From the NCBI RefSeq assembly GCF_002920635.1, contig NZ_PQSR01000003.1:62001-126000 (forward strand): a stretch of DNA of 64,000 nt, in the 5' to 3' direction. The DNA is from Streptomyces sp. Ru72. GTDB taxonomy: Bacteria; Actinomycetota; Actinomycetes; Streptomycetales; Streptomycetaceae. The translations under genes were made by a program, and so were the position numbers. The notes below the pieces were generated by a model. That model was not told where the DNA came from. It saw only the letters and a list, made by a program, of their open reading frames with translations, and did not search any database. Shown here in pieces: positions 42,507-51,483 of this stretch (position 1 is its first letter; the number at the start of each line of letters is the position of its first letter).

Positions 42507-43727
42507 TCAGCTGAGGCGCTCGATGACCATGGCCATGCCCTGGCCGCCGCCGACGCACATCGTCTCCAGGCCGAACTGCTTGTCGTGCCACTGGAGAGAG
42601 TTGATCAGGGTGGCGGTGATGCGGGCGCCGGTCATGCCGAAGGGGTGGCCGACGGCGATGGCGCCGCCGTTGACGTTCAGCTTCTCCAGCGGGATGCCCA
42701 GGTCGCGGTAGGACGGGATCACCTGGGCGGCGAAGGCCTCGTTGATCTCGACGAGGTCGATGTCGTCGATGGTGAGGCCGGCGCGCTTGAGGGCCTGCTT
42801 GCTGGCCTCGACGGGACCGTAGCCCATGATCTCGGGGGACAGGCCGGACACACCCGTCGAGACGATCCGCGCGAGCGGCGTGAGCCCCAGCTCCCGGGCC
42901 TTGGTGTCGCTCATGATGACCAGGGCGGCGGCACCGTCGTTGAGGGGGCAGCAGTTGCCGGCGGTGACACGGCCGTCGGGCCGGAAGACGGGCTTGAGGC
43001 CGGCCACGGCCTCCAGGGTCACCCCGGGCCGCGGCCCGTCGTCCTTGCTGACGACCGTGCCGTCCGGGAGGGTCACCGGGGTGATCTCGCGCTCCCAGAA
43101 GCCCTTGGCGATGGCCTGCTCGGCGAGGTTCTGCGAGCGGACGCCGAACTCGTCCATCTCCTCGCGGGTGACGCCCTTGAGCCGGGCCAGGTTCTCCGCG
43201 GTCTGGCCCATCGCGATGTACGGGTCGGGCAGCAGGCCGTCCTCGCGCGGGTCGTGCCACTCGGCGCCCTCGGACTCGGCCACGGCGGCGGTACGGGCCT
43301 CGGCGTCGGCGAAGAGGGGGTTGTGGGTGTCGGGAAGGCCGTCGGAGGTGCCCTTGACGCTGCGGCTGACCATCTCGACGCCGGCGGAGATGAAGACGTC
43401 GCCCTCGCCGGCCTTGATGGCGTGCAGGGCCATGCGGGAGGTCTGGAGGGAGGAGGAACAGTACCGGGTGACGGTGCAGCCGGGGAGGTGATCCATCCCC
43501 ATCTGCACGGCGACGATACGGCCGAGGTTGTGGCCCTGCTCGCCGCCGGGGAGGCCGCAGCCGAGCATCAGGTCGTCGATGTCCTTCGGGTCCAGAGCGG
43601 GGACCTTGTCGAGGGCGGCCTGGATGATCGTGGCGGTGAGGTCGTCCGGGCGGAGATCCTTCAGGGAGCCCTTGAAGGCACGGCCGATCGGGGAACGGGC
43701 GGTCGAGACGATGACGGCTTCGGGCAT
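42507..43727 (-). CDS. Acetyl-CoA acetyltransferase (thiolase)
   Basis: 406 residues from ATG 43727, with GGAG a few bases upstream; GTG 43730 would add one residue. The active cysteine C90 is in [11 protein letters not shown]. The downstream His is in [14 protein letters not shown] and the second Cys is in [25 protein letters not shown] is also conserved. It catalyses thiolytic cleavage of 3-ketoacyl-CoA or the reverse condensation of acetyl-CoA. It is monocistronic. A palindrome of TetR-operator type lies about 100 bases upstream (43830). Confidence 0.95.
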   Translation of the reverse strand: MPEAVIVSTARSPIGRAFKGSLKDLRPDDLTATIIQAALDKVPALDPKDIDDLMLGCGLPGGEQGHNLGRIVAVQMGMDHLPGCTVTRYCSSSLQTSRMALHAIKAGEGDVFISAGVEMVSRSVKGTSDGLPDTHNPLFADAEARTAAVAESEGAEWHDPREDGLLPDPYIAMGQTAENLARLKGVTREEMDEFGVRSQNLAEQAIAKGFWEREITPVTLPDGTVVSKDDGPRPGVTLEAVAGLKPVFRPDGRVTAGNCCPLNDGAAALVIMSDTKARELGLTPLARIVSTGVSGLSPEIMGYGPVEASKQALKRAGLTIDDIDLVEINEAFAAQVIPSYRDLGIPLEKLNVNGGAIAVGHPFGMTGARITATLINSLQWHDKQFGLETMCVGGGQGMAMVIERLS

Positions 43728-43829
43728 CACGGCTCCATTGCGCGAGGATGAGCAGGGCTGTGGGGGAAGTTACCCGTACGTACGGTGGAGGTCACGGGCA
43801 TGGGCGTGTGACTCGGGCCGCAATTTTCT

Positions 43830-43841
43830 AAGCGCTTGCTT
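43830..43841. promoter_or_regulatory. TetR-type operator-like site upstream of the thiolase
   Basis: AAGCGCTTGCTT, containing the palindrome AAGCGCTT, lies about 105 bases before the thiolase start. AAGC/GCTT palindromes are common operators of actinobacterial fatty-acid regulators. Confidence 0.35.
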
Positions 43842-44040
43842 GGTCGTCCGGGCGGTTCGGCTGGAAACGGTGCGGGTGGGGTGGGCGTGCCGTCGCTGCG
43901 GGCAGCGCCCCAGGGCCCCGCTTGCGGCCTGCGGCCCAGTCCGTCGAACGCCGGAAGAGCCGACGGTGCGCGGCGGCACCGCTCGCGCGTCAGGAGGGTG
44001 GCGTGGGCAGGCAGGGCGGCTGCGCGCGGTGTGGGCGGTC

Positions 44041-44060
44041 GCGCAGTTCCCCGCGCCCCT
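44041..44060. repeat. Widespread Streptomyces extragenic sequence
   Basis: GCGCAGTTCCCCGCGCCCCT is, from memory, a sequence that recurs in many Streptomyces intergenic regions. It lies in the 403-bp gap 43731-44133, which otherwise holds only the operator-like site. Confidence 0.5.
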
Positions 44061-44133
44061 TCCGGGACGGGAGCCCCGGCTGGGAGCACCCTGCTCTGAC
44101 CCGGAGGCCGGGGGCGAGGGAACGCCCCCGGCG

Positions 44134-45168
44134 TCACACGGACGGTTCCGGGGCCGTCGTAGGGGCCGCCTCCGGTGTCGGCAGCCGGCGGCGACGGCGG
44201 CGCTTGAGCAGGGCCCACGGCCCCCGCGGTCCCGTCGGCACCGCGGCCGTGACCTCCGTGCCCGCCTCGTCCGCGGCCTCCGCCGCCGCCCGGGCCACCG
44301 GCAGGAAGCCCTCGCGCCGGGACGCGTCCGGGCGCTCCTCCTCAGCCGGCCACAGGCCGAGCGCCGCGCACACCGTGGGCAGGACCGCCATCGCCGCCGT
44401 GGCGTACCCCTCCGCCGAGGGGTGGTAGTTGTCGGGGCCGAACAGCTCCCGGGGGTTCGCCGCGAACTCCGGACCCAGCAGATCGCCCAGCGACACGGTC
44501 CGGCCGCCCTGCTCCACGACCCCGATCGTCTGGGCCGCGGCCAGTTGCCGGGAGGCCCGGCGGGCCAGCCACCGCAGCGGCTGCTGCACCGGCTCGATCG
44601 TGCCCAGGTCGGGACACGTGCCGACGACGACCTCCGCGCCCGCGGTCCGCAGGCGCCGTACCGCCGCCGACAGATACCGCACCGACCGCGTCGGTGGCAT
44701 ACGGTGCGTCACGTCGTTCGCGCCGATCATGATGACGCAGATGTCGGGGATCCGGTCGTGGACCGCGAGCGTCAGTGCCACCTGACGGTCCAGGTCGTCC
44801 GACTGCGCCCCGGGAAGGGCGACGACGCGCAGCTCCACCGGCCGTTCGGCCACCGCCGCCAGTCCCGATGCCAGCAGCGCCCCCGGCGTCTGCCGGGAGC
44901 GGTGCACGCCCTGCCCCGCGGCGGTGGAGTCGCCGAGCATCACCAGCCTCAGCGGTGGTTCGCCGAGGGCGCTGTAGCCACGTCCGTACAGGCCGTCCGC
45001 GCTCGGTGGGTGCGGGCTGTGTCCGTTGCCCACATGGCGCTTGGCCAACTGCACCTCGGCGACCAGCAACCCGACGGCGGCCGCCCCGACCAGGCCGATA
45101 CCGCCGCCGCCGTACGCCGCGCCCGCCGCGATGCGCCGGGCCACTCTCGCCCTCGACATGCTCGACAT
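44134..45168 (-). CDS. SGNH/GDSL hydrolase, membrane-anchored
   Basis: 344 residues. ATG 45168 has GGAGGTGG 9 bases upstream. An N-terminal hydrophobic segment (GGGGIGLVGAAAVGLLVAEV) anchors or exports it. SGNH blocks are all present: block I RLVMLGDSTAAGQG (nucleophile Ser), block II Gly in LPGAQSDDLDRQ, block III VIMIGANDVTH, and block V DNYHPSAEGYA (Asp-His). It is probably an extracellular or membrane esterase/lipase. A basic, proline-rich tail (LKRRRRRRLPTPEAA) follows. It is divergent from the cystathionine beta-synthase gene. Confidence 0.9.
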   Translation of the reverse strand: MSSMSRARVARRIAAGAAYGGGGIGLVGAAAVGLLVAEVQLAKRHVGNGHSPHPPSADGLYGRGYSALGEPPLRLVMLGDSTAAGQGVHRSRQTPGALLASGLAAVAERPVELRVVALPGAQSDDLDRQVALTLAVHDRIPDICVIMIGANDVTHRMPPTRSVRYLSAAVRRLRTAGAEVVVGTCPDLGTIEPVQQPLRWLARRASRQLAAAQTIGVVEQGGRTVSLGDLLGPEFAANPRELFGPDNYHPSAEGYATAAMAVLPTVCAALGLWPAEEERPDASRREGFLPVARAAAEAADEAGTEVTAAVPTGPRGPWALLKRRRRRRLPTPEAAPTTAPEPSV

Positions 45169-45366
45169 GCGTCGCCGCCACCTCCTCGTAGCCGTACATC
45201 CAGTGCTTGCCCCGTACGCCCCGTCGCCCAATCTCAACGGTGCGTGAACGCCCGGGACGGCCCCTGCCCGAGGGCTCGTTCGCTCAGCGCACCCGTCCGG
45301 GCGGTACGAACGCTTACGCTGGCGGAACCATCACGACCACTACCTGTGCAGCAACCGGAGACAACG

Positions 45367-46755
45367 GTGCAATTCCACGACTCGATGATCAGCCTGGTCG
45401 GCAACACCCCGCTGGTCAGGCTCAACCGCGTGACCGCCGGCATCAAGGCGACCGTTCTCGCGAAGGTCGAGTACTTCAACCCCGGCGGTTCCGTCAAGGA
45501 CCGCATCGCCCTGCGCATGATCGAGGCGGCCGAGCAGAGCGGCGAGCTGAAGCCGGGCGGCACGATCGTGGAGCCGACCAGCGGCAACACGGGCGTCGGC
45601 CTTGCGATCGTGGCCCAGCAGAAGGGCTACAAGTGCATCTTCGTCTGCCCGGACAAGGTCTCCACCGACAAGATCAACGTGCTGCGTGCGTACGGCGCCG
45701 AGGTGGTCGTGTGCCCGACGGCGGTGGCCCCGGAACACCCGGACTCCTACTACAACGTCTCCGACCGGCTCGTCCGTGAGACCCCCGGCGCCTGGAAGCC
45801 CGACCAGTACTCCAACCCCAACAACCCCCTGTCGCACTACCACTCCACCGGCCCCGAGCTGTGGGAGCAGACGGAGGGGAGGATCACCCACTTCGTCGCC
45901 GGCGTCGGCACCGGCGGCACCATCTCCGGCACCGGCCGCTACCTGAAGGACGTCAGCGACGGCCGGGTCAAGGTCGTCGGCGCCGACCCCGAGGGCTCGG
46001 TGTACTCCGGCGGCTCCGGGCGCCCGTACCTGGTCGAGGGCGTCGGTGAGGACTTCTGGCCGACCGCGTACGACCCCACCGTCGCCGACGAGATCATCCC
46101 CGTCTCCGACAAGGACTCCTTCCAGATGACCCGGCGGCTGGCCCGGGAGGAGGGCCTGCTGGTGGGCGGCTCCTGCGGCATGGCCGTCGTCGCCGCCCTG
46201 CGGGTCGCCGAGCGGCTCGGCCCGGACGACGTCGTGGTGGTGCTCCTGCCCGACAGCGGACGCGGGTACCTCAGCAAGATCTTCAACGACGAGTGGATGG
46301 CCGACTACGGCTTCCTCGAGGACACGGGCCCGAGCGCACGCGTCGGCGACGTGCTCAAGGACAAGGAGGGCGCCATCCCCTCCCTCGTCCACATGCACCC
46401 CGACGAAACCGTCGGTCAGGCCATCGAGGTGCTGCGCGAGTACGGCGTCTCGCAGATGCCGATCGTCAAGCCGGGCGCGGGTCACCCCGACGTGATGGCC
46501 GCCGAGGTCGTGGGCTCCGTCGTCGAGCGCGAGCTGCTGGCCGCGCTGTTCACCAAGCACGCCTCCCTCGACGACCCGCTGGAGAAGCACATGTCCCCGC
46601 CGCTGCCGCAGGTCGGCTCCGGTGAGCCGGTCGCGGACCTGATGTCGGTGCTCGGTGCGGCCGACGCGGCGATCGTCCTGGTCGAGGGCAAGCCGACCGG
46701 GGTGGTCAGCCGGCAGGACCTGCTGGCGTTCCTGGCCAAGGGCGGAAAGCAGTAG
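45367..46755 (+). CDS. cbs: Cystathionine beta-synthase
   Basis: 462 residues from GTG 45367, six bases after GGAG. It has the PLP-binding lysine K44 in NPGGSVKDRIA, EPTSGNTGVGLAIV, VGTGGTISGTGRY and the Ser-binding GGSCGMAVVAA, as in type II PLP enzymes. The C-terminal Bateman module has two CBS domains (about 340-455; MHPDETVGQAIEVLREYGVS and GVVSRQDLLAFL). It condenses serine and homocysteine to cystathionine; a cysteine-synthase role is possible but the CBS pair argues for transsulfuration. A terminator hairpin follows. Confidence 0.92.
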   Translation: MQFHDSMISLVGNTPLVRLNRVTAGIKATVLAKVEYFNPGGSVKDRIALRMIEAAEQSGELKPGGTIVEPTSGNTGVGLAIVAQQKGYKCIFVCPDKVSTDKINVLRAYGAEVVVCPTAVAPEHPDSYYNVSDRLVRETPGAWKPDQYSNPNNPLSHYHSTGPELWEQTEGRITHFVAGVGTGGTISGTGRYLKDVSDGRVKVVGADPEGSVYSGGSGRPYLVEGVGEDFWPTAYDPTVADEIIPVSDKDSFQMTRRLAREEGLLVGGSCGMAVVAALRVAERLGPDDVVVVLLPDSGRGYLSKIFNDEWMADYGFLEDTGPSARVGDVLKDKEGAIPSLVHMHPDETVGQAIEVLREYGVSQMPIVKPGAGHPDVMAAEVVGSVVERELLAALFTKHASLDDPLEKHMSPPLPQVGSGEPVADLMSVLGAADAAIVLVEGKPTGVVSRQDLLAFLAKGGKQ

Positions 46756-46778
46756 CGAACGTCCGGTGAACCGGGCGT

Positions 46779-46801
46779 GTCACCGGGGAACTTCCGGTGA
46801 C
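46779..46801 (+). terminator. Terminator after cbs
   Basis: GTCACCGG (46779-46786) is perfectly inverted at 46794-46801 with a 7-base loop, 24 bases after the stop. Confidence 0.6.
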
Positions 46802-47100
46802 GGGCGGGAACAACCGCTTCTCGGAAGTGGTACGAGCGCGTCACGTCCACGCAGCACCCGCTTAACACGGGTCCGGCACATTAGTCGGTGTCGGCAGGCG
46901 GCGGGAGCGGCTCCCCGCCCCGGCCGGCAACGAACGGCGCCAAGGACCTCCGGAGCGGCTCCCGGACCTCCACGGACGCCACGGACGCGCAAGCCCGGCC
47001 CTGACCCGGCCCGCGTCCCCCGCGGGGACCGCCGTCGTCCCGCCCCCCGGCGACGGGGGTGCGGCGGTCCCCGCGCATACCCCTCTGCGCCCTGATCCGG

Positions 47101-47188
47101 CGCCGCTCTCGCGGGCCCCTCTTTGCGCCTAAGCCGGCGCCGCTCTCGCGGGCCCCTCTTTGCGCCTGAGCCGGCGCCGCTCTCGCGG
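47101..47188. repeat. 37-bp tandem repeat (2.4 copies)
   Basis: The unit starting CGCCGCTCTCGCGGGCCCCT runs 47101-47137, 47138-47174 (one mismatch) and a partial copy to 47188. It lies in the 525-bp gap 46756-47280, which otherwise holds only the cbs terminator and no convincing gene. Confidence 0.85.
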
Positions 47189-47280
47189 ACCTGGTTGTTC
47201 GCCGTCGTGGTTGCTCAATTGATGGTTGCGGTGGTCGGCGCTCAATTCGTTCGGCTCGCGGGACCACCGGGCTGGGAGGC

Positions 47281-47662
47281 TCAGTCTTCCCACTCGCTGT
47301 CCTGGGGAGACTTGCGGCGGCGGGCGAAGAGGCCCGGGTTGGTGCGGGCGGCCTGGACCGCGTTGACGCCGACGATGCCGAGCCAGGCGGCCACGACGCC
47401 GGACACGCCGCCGAAGGCGCCGCCGATCGCCGAGAGCGGGACCGCCACGACCAGCGACACGATGCCGAAGCCGAAGCGCTCGCCCCAGGAGTCCGTCGCC
47501 CGGGGCGAGCGTGCGCCGCGCGCCACGACCATGCGCTGCTCGGCCAGCTGCCGCCGCACCCGGCGGTCGATCGCGCCGTCGATGCGCTGGTCGACCTTCT
47601 CCAGGAAGGATGGCGTCGAGTTCCTTCTTCAGGTCGGCGTCGCGCGCGTCCATTCCGGTCAT
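47281..47662 (-). pseudogene. Small two-helix membrane protein gene with a one-base frameshift
   Basis: ATG 47662 reads MTGMDARDADLKKELDAI. It then leaves frame near 47603-47613, where the other minus frame continues FLEKVDQRIDGAIDRRVRRQ, then GFGIVSLVVAVPLSAIGGAF and VAAWLGIVGVNAVQAARTNP, ending at 47281. Removing one base restores a 126-residue protein with two membrane segments. There is no ribosome site; TACCGT 7 bases before the ATG suggests leaderless transcription. It is either a sequence error or a real lesion. Family unknown. Confidence 0.65.
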
Positions 47663-47831
47663 GCGCACAACGGTAGGGAAGCGGGGATCTCCCCGCACTG
47701 GGGACAACCCCCCGTTGCGGCGGGGGTCCACCGGCAGAACGCCGACGGGGCGGCGTACACCGACACCGCGTCGGTGAACGCCGCCCTCGGGCGTGATCGG
47801 GTTGCGGGAGGCGGCCCGCGTGCTCGTGTCG

Positions 47832-48650
47832 CTACTTCGGGTCGCGGTCGAACACCGACTTCGACCACAGGTAGCCGAGGACGGTCAGCGCCAGGCACCA
47901 GGCGATCGCGAGCCATCCGTTGTGGCCGATCTCGGTGCCGAGCAGCAGGCCGCGCAGGGTCTCGACGGCCGGTGTGAACGGCTGGTACTCGGCGATCGGC
48001 TGGAACCAGCCCGGCATCCTGTCGACCGGGACGAAGGTGCTGGAGATGAGCGGCAGGAAGATCAGCGGCATCGCGTTGTTGCCGGCGGCCTCGGCGTTCG
48101 GGCTGACCATGCCCATCCCGACCGCGATCCAGGTGAGCGCCAGGGCGAACAGGGTGAGCAGCCCGAACGCCGCGACCCACTCCAGGGCCGTGGCGTTCGT
48201 GGACCGGAAGCCGATGGCCACGGCGACGGCCCCCACGAGGACCACACTCATGATCGACTGCAGCACGCTGCCGACGACGTGCCCGACGAGCACGGACCCG
48301 CGGTGGATCGCCATCGTGCGGAAGCGGGCGATGATGCCCTCGGTCATGTCGTTGGACACGGACACCGCGGTACCGATCGTGGTGCTGCCGATGGTCATCA
48401 GCAACAGGCCCGGCACGAGGTAGGCGAGGTAGGCGGAGCGGTTGGCGCCGCCGCCACCGATGCCCGCGCTCATGGTGTCGCCGAAGATGTAGACGAACAA
48501 CAGCAGCAGCATGACCGGGGTGAGCAGCAGGTTCAGGGTGAGGGACGGGTAGCGCCGGGTGTGCAGGAGGTTGCGGCGCAGCATCGTGGACGAGTCGCGC
48601 ACGGCGAGGGAGATCCGGGTCGGGCGGGCGGGAGCCAGGCGGGAGCTCAT
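47832..48650 (-). CDS. ABC-2 type permease, DrrB-like
   Basis: 272 residues. ATG 48650 overlaps the ATPase stop (ATGA), so the two are translationally coupled. Six hydrophobic segments are visible, among them LTLNLLLTPVMLLLLFVYIF, YLAYLVPGLLLMTIGSTTIG and AMPLIFLPLISSTFVPVDRM. The loop DRMPGWFQPIAEYQPFTPAV before the last helix is characteristic of DrrB-type (daunorubicin resistance) exporters. It forms a dimeric exporter with the upstream ATPase. It is the last gene of the DUF4097-ATPase-permease operon. Confidence 0.92.
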   Translation of the reverse strand: MSSRLAPARPTRISLAVRDSSTMLRRNLLHTRRYPSLTLNLLLTPVMLLLLFVYIFGDTMSAGIGGGGANRSAYLAYLVPGLLLMTIGSTTIGTAVSVSNDMTEGIIARFRTMAIHRGSVLVGHVVGSVLQSIMSVVLVGAVAVAIGFRSTNATALEWVAAFGLLTLFALALTWIAVGMGMVSPNAEAAGNNAMPLIFLPLISSTFVPVDRMPGWFQPIAEYQPFTPAVETLRGLLLGTEIGHNGWLAIAWCLALTVLGYLWSKSVFDRDPK

Positions 48651-49603
48651 CGGACGGTCTCCTTGGGCTGGTCGGGGACGTCGCCGCCGCCCGTCAGGGC
48701 GAAGAACACGTCGTCGAGGTCGGGGGTGTGCACGGTCAGCTCGTCCGCCTCGATGCCGGCCGAGTCCAGCCAGTCGAGGATGGAGCGCAGCTCGCGCTGG
48801 CTGCCGTCGCTGGGGAGTTGCAACGCCAGTGCCTCGTCGTCCCGGGTGACCTCGCGCAGGGTGAGGACGGCGCTCTCGTACGCGGCCGGGTCGGCGAAGC
48901 GCAGTCGCACGTGCCCGCCGGGGATGAGCCGCTTCAGCTCCTCGGCGGTACCCTCGGCGGCGATCTTCCCGTCGTCGAGCACGGCGATACGGTCGGCGAG
49001 CTCGTCCGCCTCCTCCAAGTACTGGGTGGTGAGGAAGACGGTGACGCCGTCGGAGACCAGCTCCCGGATGATCCGCCACATGTTGTGGCGGGAGCGCGGG
49101 TCGAGGCCGGTGGTCGGCTCGTCGAGGAAGATGATCCGCGGGTTGCCGACCAGGGTCATGGCGATGTCCAGGCGCCGTTTCATGCCGCCGGAGTAGGTGG
49201 ATGCGGGCTTCTTCGCGGCCTCGGTGAGGTCGAAGCGCTCCAGCAGCTCGGCGGCGGTGCGCCGGCCCTCGCGGCGGGAGAGGTGGTGCAGGTCCGCCAT
49301 GAGGAGCATGTTCTCCTCGCCGGTGATCAGGCCGTCGACGGCGGAGAACTGCCCGGTGACCCCGATCGTGGCGCGGACCGCCTGGGGGTCGGTGGCCAGG
49401 TCATGGCCACCGACGTGGAGCACGCCGGCATCAGCGCTGATCAGCGTCGAGAGGATCTTCACGGCGGTGGTCTTGCCGGCGCCGTTCGGGCCGAGCAGGG
49501 AGAAGATCGTCCCTTCGGGAACGGCCAGGTCGACGCCGTCGAGCACGACCTTGTCTCCGTAGGACTTGCGCAGTCCGTTCGCCGCGATGGCCAGGTCGGT
49601 CAT
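48647..49603 (-). CDS. ABC transporter ATP-binding protein, DrrA-like
   Basis: 318 residues from ATG 49603. Walker A is LLGPNGAGKTTAVKIL, the Q-loop is VTGQFSAVDGLITGEENM, the signature is YSGGMKRRLDIAMTLVG, Walker B is IIFLDEPTTGLDPRSR, and the switch region is VFLTTQYLEEADELADR. The C-terminal DUF4162-like extension (GGHVRLRFADPAAYESAV) and the VHTPDLDDVFFALTG end are typical of DrrA drug-export ATPases. It lies 30 bp after the DUF4097 gene, and its stop overlaps the permease start. Confidence 0.95.
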   Translation of the reverse strand: MTDLAIAANGLRKSYGDKVVLDGVDLAVPEGTIFSLLGPNGAGKTTAVKILSTLISADAGVLHVGGHDLATDPQAVRATIGVTGQFSAVDGLITGEENMLLMADLHHLSRREGRRTAAELLERFDLTEAAKKPASTYSGGMKRRLDIAMTLVGNPRIIFLDEPTTGLDPRSRHNMWRIIRELVSDGVTVFLTTQYLEEADELADRIAVLDDGKIAAEGTAEELKRLIPGGHVRLRFADPAAYESAVLTLREVTRDDEALALQLPSDGSQRELRSILDWLDSAGIEADELTVHTPDLDDVFFALTGGGDVPDQPKETVR

Positions 49604-49633
49604 GAGAGGTGCCCCCTGTTTCTGACTGCGGAA

Positions 49634-50299
49634 CTACAGGCTGCGGGCGGTGATGTCGCCGTGGGAGGTGGTGGCGCGGATGTCGAGTTCGGCGGCGCCG
49701 TCGTTCTTGAGGGCGTTGCTGATGCGGCCGTGGCCGGTGGCGGCGTCCAGGACGGCCGAGACGCCGTCGGCGGCGGTGACCGAGATGTCGCCGGACTCGG
49801 TGCGCAGCACCAGCGTGCCGCGCCCGGCCTCGGCGATCCGGATGTCGCCCCGGGGGGTGCTGATCTGAGCGGAGCCGCCGAGCCGGCCGACCTCGACATC
49901 GCCGTCGACCGCGGTGAGGCGGACGCCGGCGGCCTCGTCGATCTTGATCTGGCGGTACGCGCCTTCGAAGGTGAGGTCGCCGAGGCGGCCGACGACCCGG
50001 AGTTCGGCGCCGGCCGCCTTGGCCTCGACGTGGGAGCCGGCGGGCAGTTGGACGGTCACCTCGACGGATCCGAAGGGTCCGAAGATCTGGTTCTTCGCCT
50101 CCGGGGCCGCGATCCGCAGGACGCCGTCGTCATAGGCGACCTCGATCTGCTCCGCCGCCTTCACATCGCGGCTCTTGGCGGCGTTTGCGGGCAGGACCTC
50201 GACCGTCGTGTCGGCCCGGTCGGAGGCGATGAACTGGATGCGTCCCGCGGGGATGCCGAGAACAGCGGAGACCGGGGTGGGGGTGGCGAACCTCTGCAT
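49634..50299 (-). CDS. DUF4097 beta-helix protein
   Basis: 221 residues from ATG 50299. The sequence is a regular run of short beta strands (GSHVEAKAAGAELRVVGRLG, VRLTAVDGDVEVGRLGGSAQ, RTESGDISVTAADG), typical of the DUF4097/YvlB-type right-handed beta helix. There is no signal peptide, so it is probably cytosolic. It is the first gene of the operon with a DrrA/DrrB-type exporter, and is divergent from a two-domain HTH regulator. The cluster of GTTGC repeats between them should control both. Confidence 0.88.
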   Translation of the reverse strand: MQRFATPTPVSAVLGIPAGRIQFIASDRADTTVEVLPANAAKSRDVKAAEQIEVAYDDGVLRIAAPEAKNQIFGPFGSVEVTVQLPAGSHVEAKAAGAELRVVGRLGDLTFEGAYRQIKIDEAAGVRLTAVDGDVEVGRLGGSAQISTPRGDIRIAEAGRGTLVLRTESGDISVTAADGVSAVLDAATGHGRISNALKNDGAAELDIRATTSHGDITARSL

Positions 50300-50341
50300 G
50301 ATGCGCTCCTGTCGATGTCGTTTCTGACTTTTGAAACGCTA

Positions 50342-50466
50342 CGTTGCGTTCGAGATTCAGGCAAGAGATTCGTTGCGTAGAAGTAGCATCAACGCAGGTA
50401 GATGCAGCTAAATCATTGCAATGACTCTACACCTTAACGCAACGGCTCAGGCGGATCGTTGCAATG
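50342..50466. promoter_or_regulatory. Operator array of GTTGCGT/ATTGCAAT repeats between divergent genes
   Basis: CGTTGCGT occurs at 50342 and 50371, its complement ACGCAACG at 50437, CATTGCAATG at 50414 and CGTTGCAATG at 50457. The AT-rich region separates the DUF4097-ABC operon from the HTH regulator. This suggests autoregulation by the latter. Confidence 0.6.
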
Positions 50467-50519
50467 GCTTGAAGGTGAAAGCTAAGGTGGGCCCATCCCG
50501 CACCACGAAGGAGGCCGCG

Positions 50520-51275
50520 ATGCCGGGAGGCAGGCTCACTCAGCAGGAACGCCAGCAGATCGCGCTGGGGCTGGCCGACGGGCTCGCCTACGCGGAGATC
50601 GCCAGACGTCTCGACCGTCCGACCTCGACCGTCACCCGCGAGGTCATGCGCAACGGCGGCCCCACCGCCTACCGCGCCGACCTCGCCCATCGCGCCACCG
50701 AACGCCGCGCCCACCGCCGCAGGCAGGCCGCGCCCCGCGGTCCGGAGGCGCCCCCGCAGGCTTACGGACGCGATCCCGAGGCCGTGCGCGCGTACGAGGA
50801 GACGCTCACCACCGTCTTCATGCAGTCCGGCACGCCCCAGATGATGGCGCGGGTGATGGCCTGCCTCACCATCAGCGACGCGGGCAGCCTCACCGCGTCC
50901 GAACTCGTCCAGCGCCTCCAGGTCAGCCCGGCGTCCGTCTCCAAGGCCATCGCGTTCCTCGAGAGCCAGGAACTCGTCCGCCGGGAACGCGACGAACGCC
51001 GCCGTGAGCGCTATGTCGTCGACGACGAGGTCATGTACCAGGCGATGATGTCCAGCGCCCGGGCCACCGCCCAGGTCGCCGAGACCGCACGGCAGGGCGT
51101 CGGTGTCCTCGGCCCCGGCACCCCTGCCGGCGCCCGCCTAGAGAACACCGCCCGCTTCCTCGACTACGTCTCCGAGAGCCTCGTCCGCGCAGCTGACCAG
51201 GCCCGCGAGATCCTCCACACGAAAGCCGAAACGGCCTCGGACGGGACGGCCACGCCACGGTCGGACCGCGGATAG
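50520..51275 (+). CDS. Two-domain HTH regulator: IS30-type HTH fused to a MarR/GbsR-like winged helix
   Basis: 251 residues from ATG 50520, five bases after AAGGAGG. Residues about 3-68 form an IS30-type HTH (GRLTQQERQQIALGLADGLA, then IARRLDRPTSTVTREVMRNG), as found in IS30 transposases, but no DDE domain follows. Residues about 95-175 form a MarR/GbsR-like winged helix (ASELVQRLQVSPASVSKAIA, then FLESQELVRRERDERRRERY). The C-terminal helices may dimerise. It probably represses itself and the divergent DUF4097-ABC export operon. The inducing ligand is unknown. Confidence 0.85.
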   Translation: MPGGRLTQQERQQIALGLADGLAYAEIARRLDRPTSTVTREVMRNGGPTAYRADLAHRATERRAHRRRQAAPRGPEAPPQAYGRDPEAVRAYEETLTTVFMQSGTPQMMARVMACLTISDAGSLTASELVQRLQVSPASVSKAIAFLESQELVRRERDERRRERYVVDDEVMYQAMMSSARATAQVAETARQGVGVLGPGTPAGARLENTARFLDYVSESLVRAADQAREILHTKAETASDGTATPRSDRG

Positions 51276-51483
51276 GCAGCTGTCCTTGCGGCCACAGGCA
51301 GTGGCGCCCGCGCCGTATCCGTCAACCCGGGCCGACGCCGACACGGGCCCGTCAGTTCGCGGCTGGGGAGTTCAAGCCGCATCGCGTGCGGGGCGGACGA
51401 CCGGCTTGCATATCGCCATGCAGGGTTCTCGGTGCTTGAATAGTCGGGCGGTGATCACGGGACCCTGGGAGGGGGAGCACGTC

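Noticed and set aside
50520-50750. IS30 transposase fragment
   Set aside because: Only the HTH resembles IS30. The frame continues into a complete MarR-like regulator with a good ribosome site, and no terminal repeats are seen.
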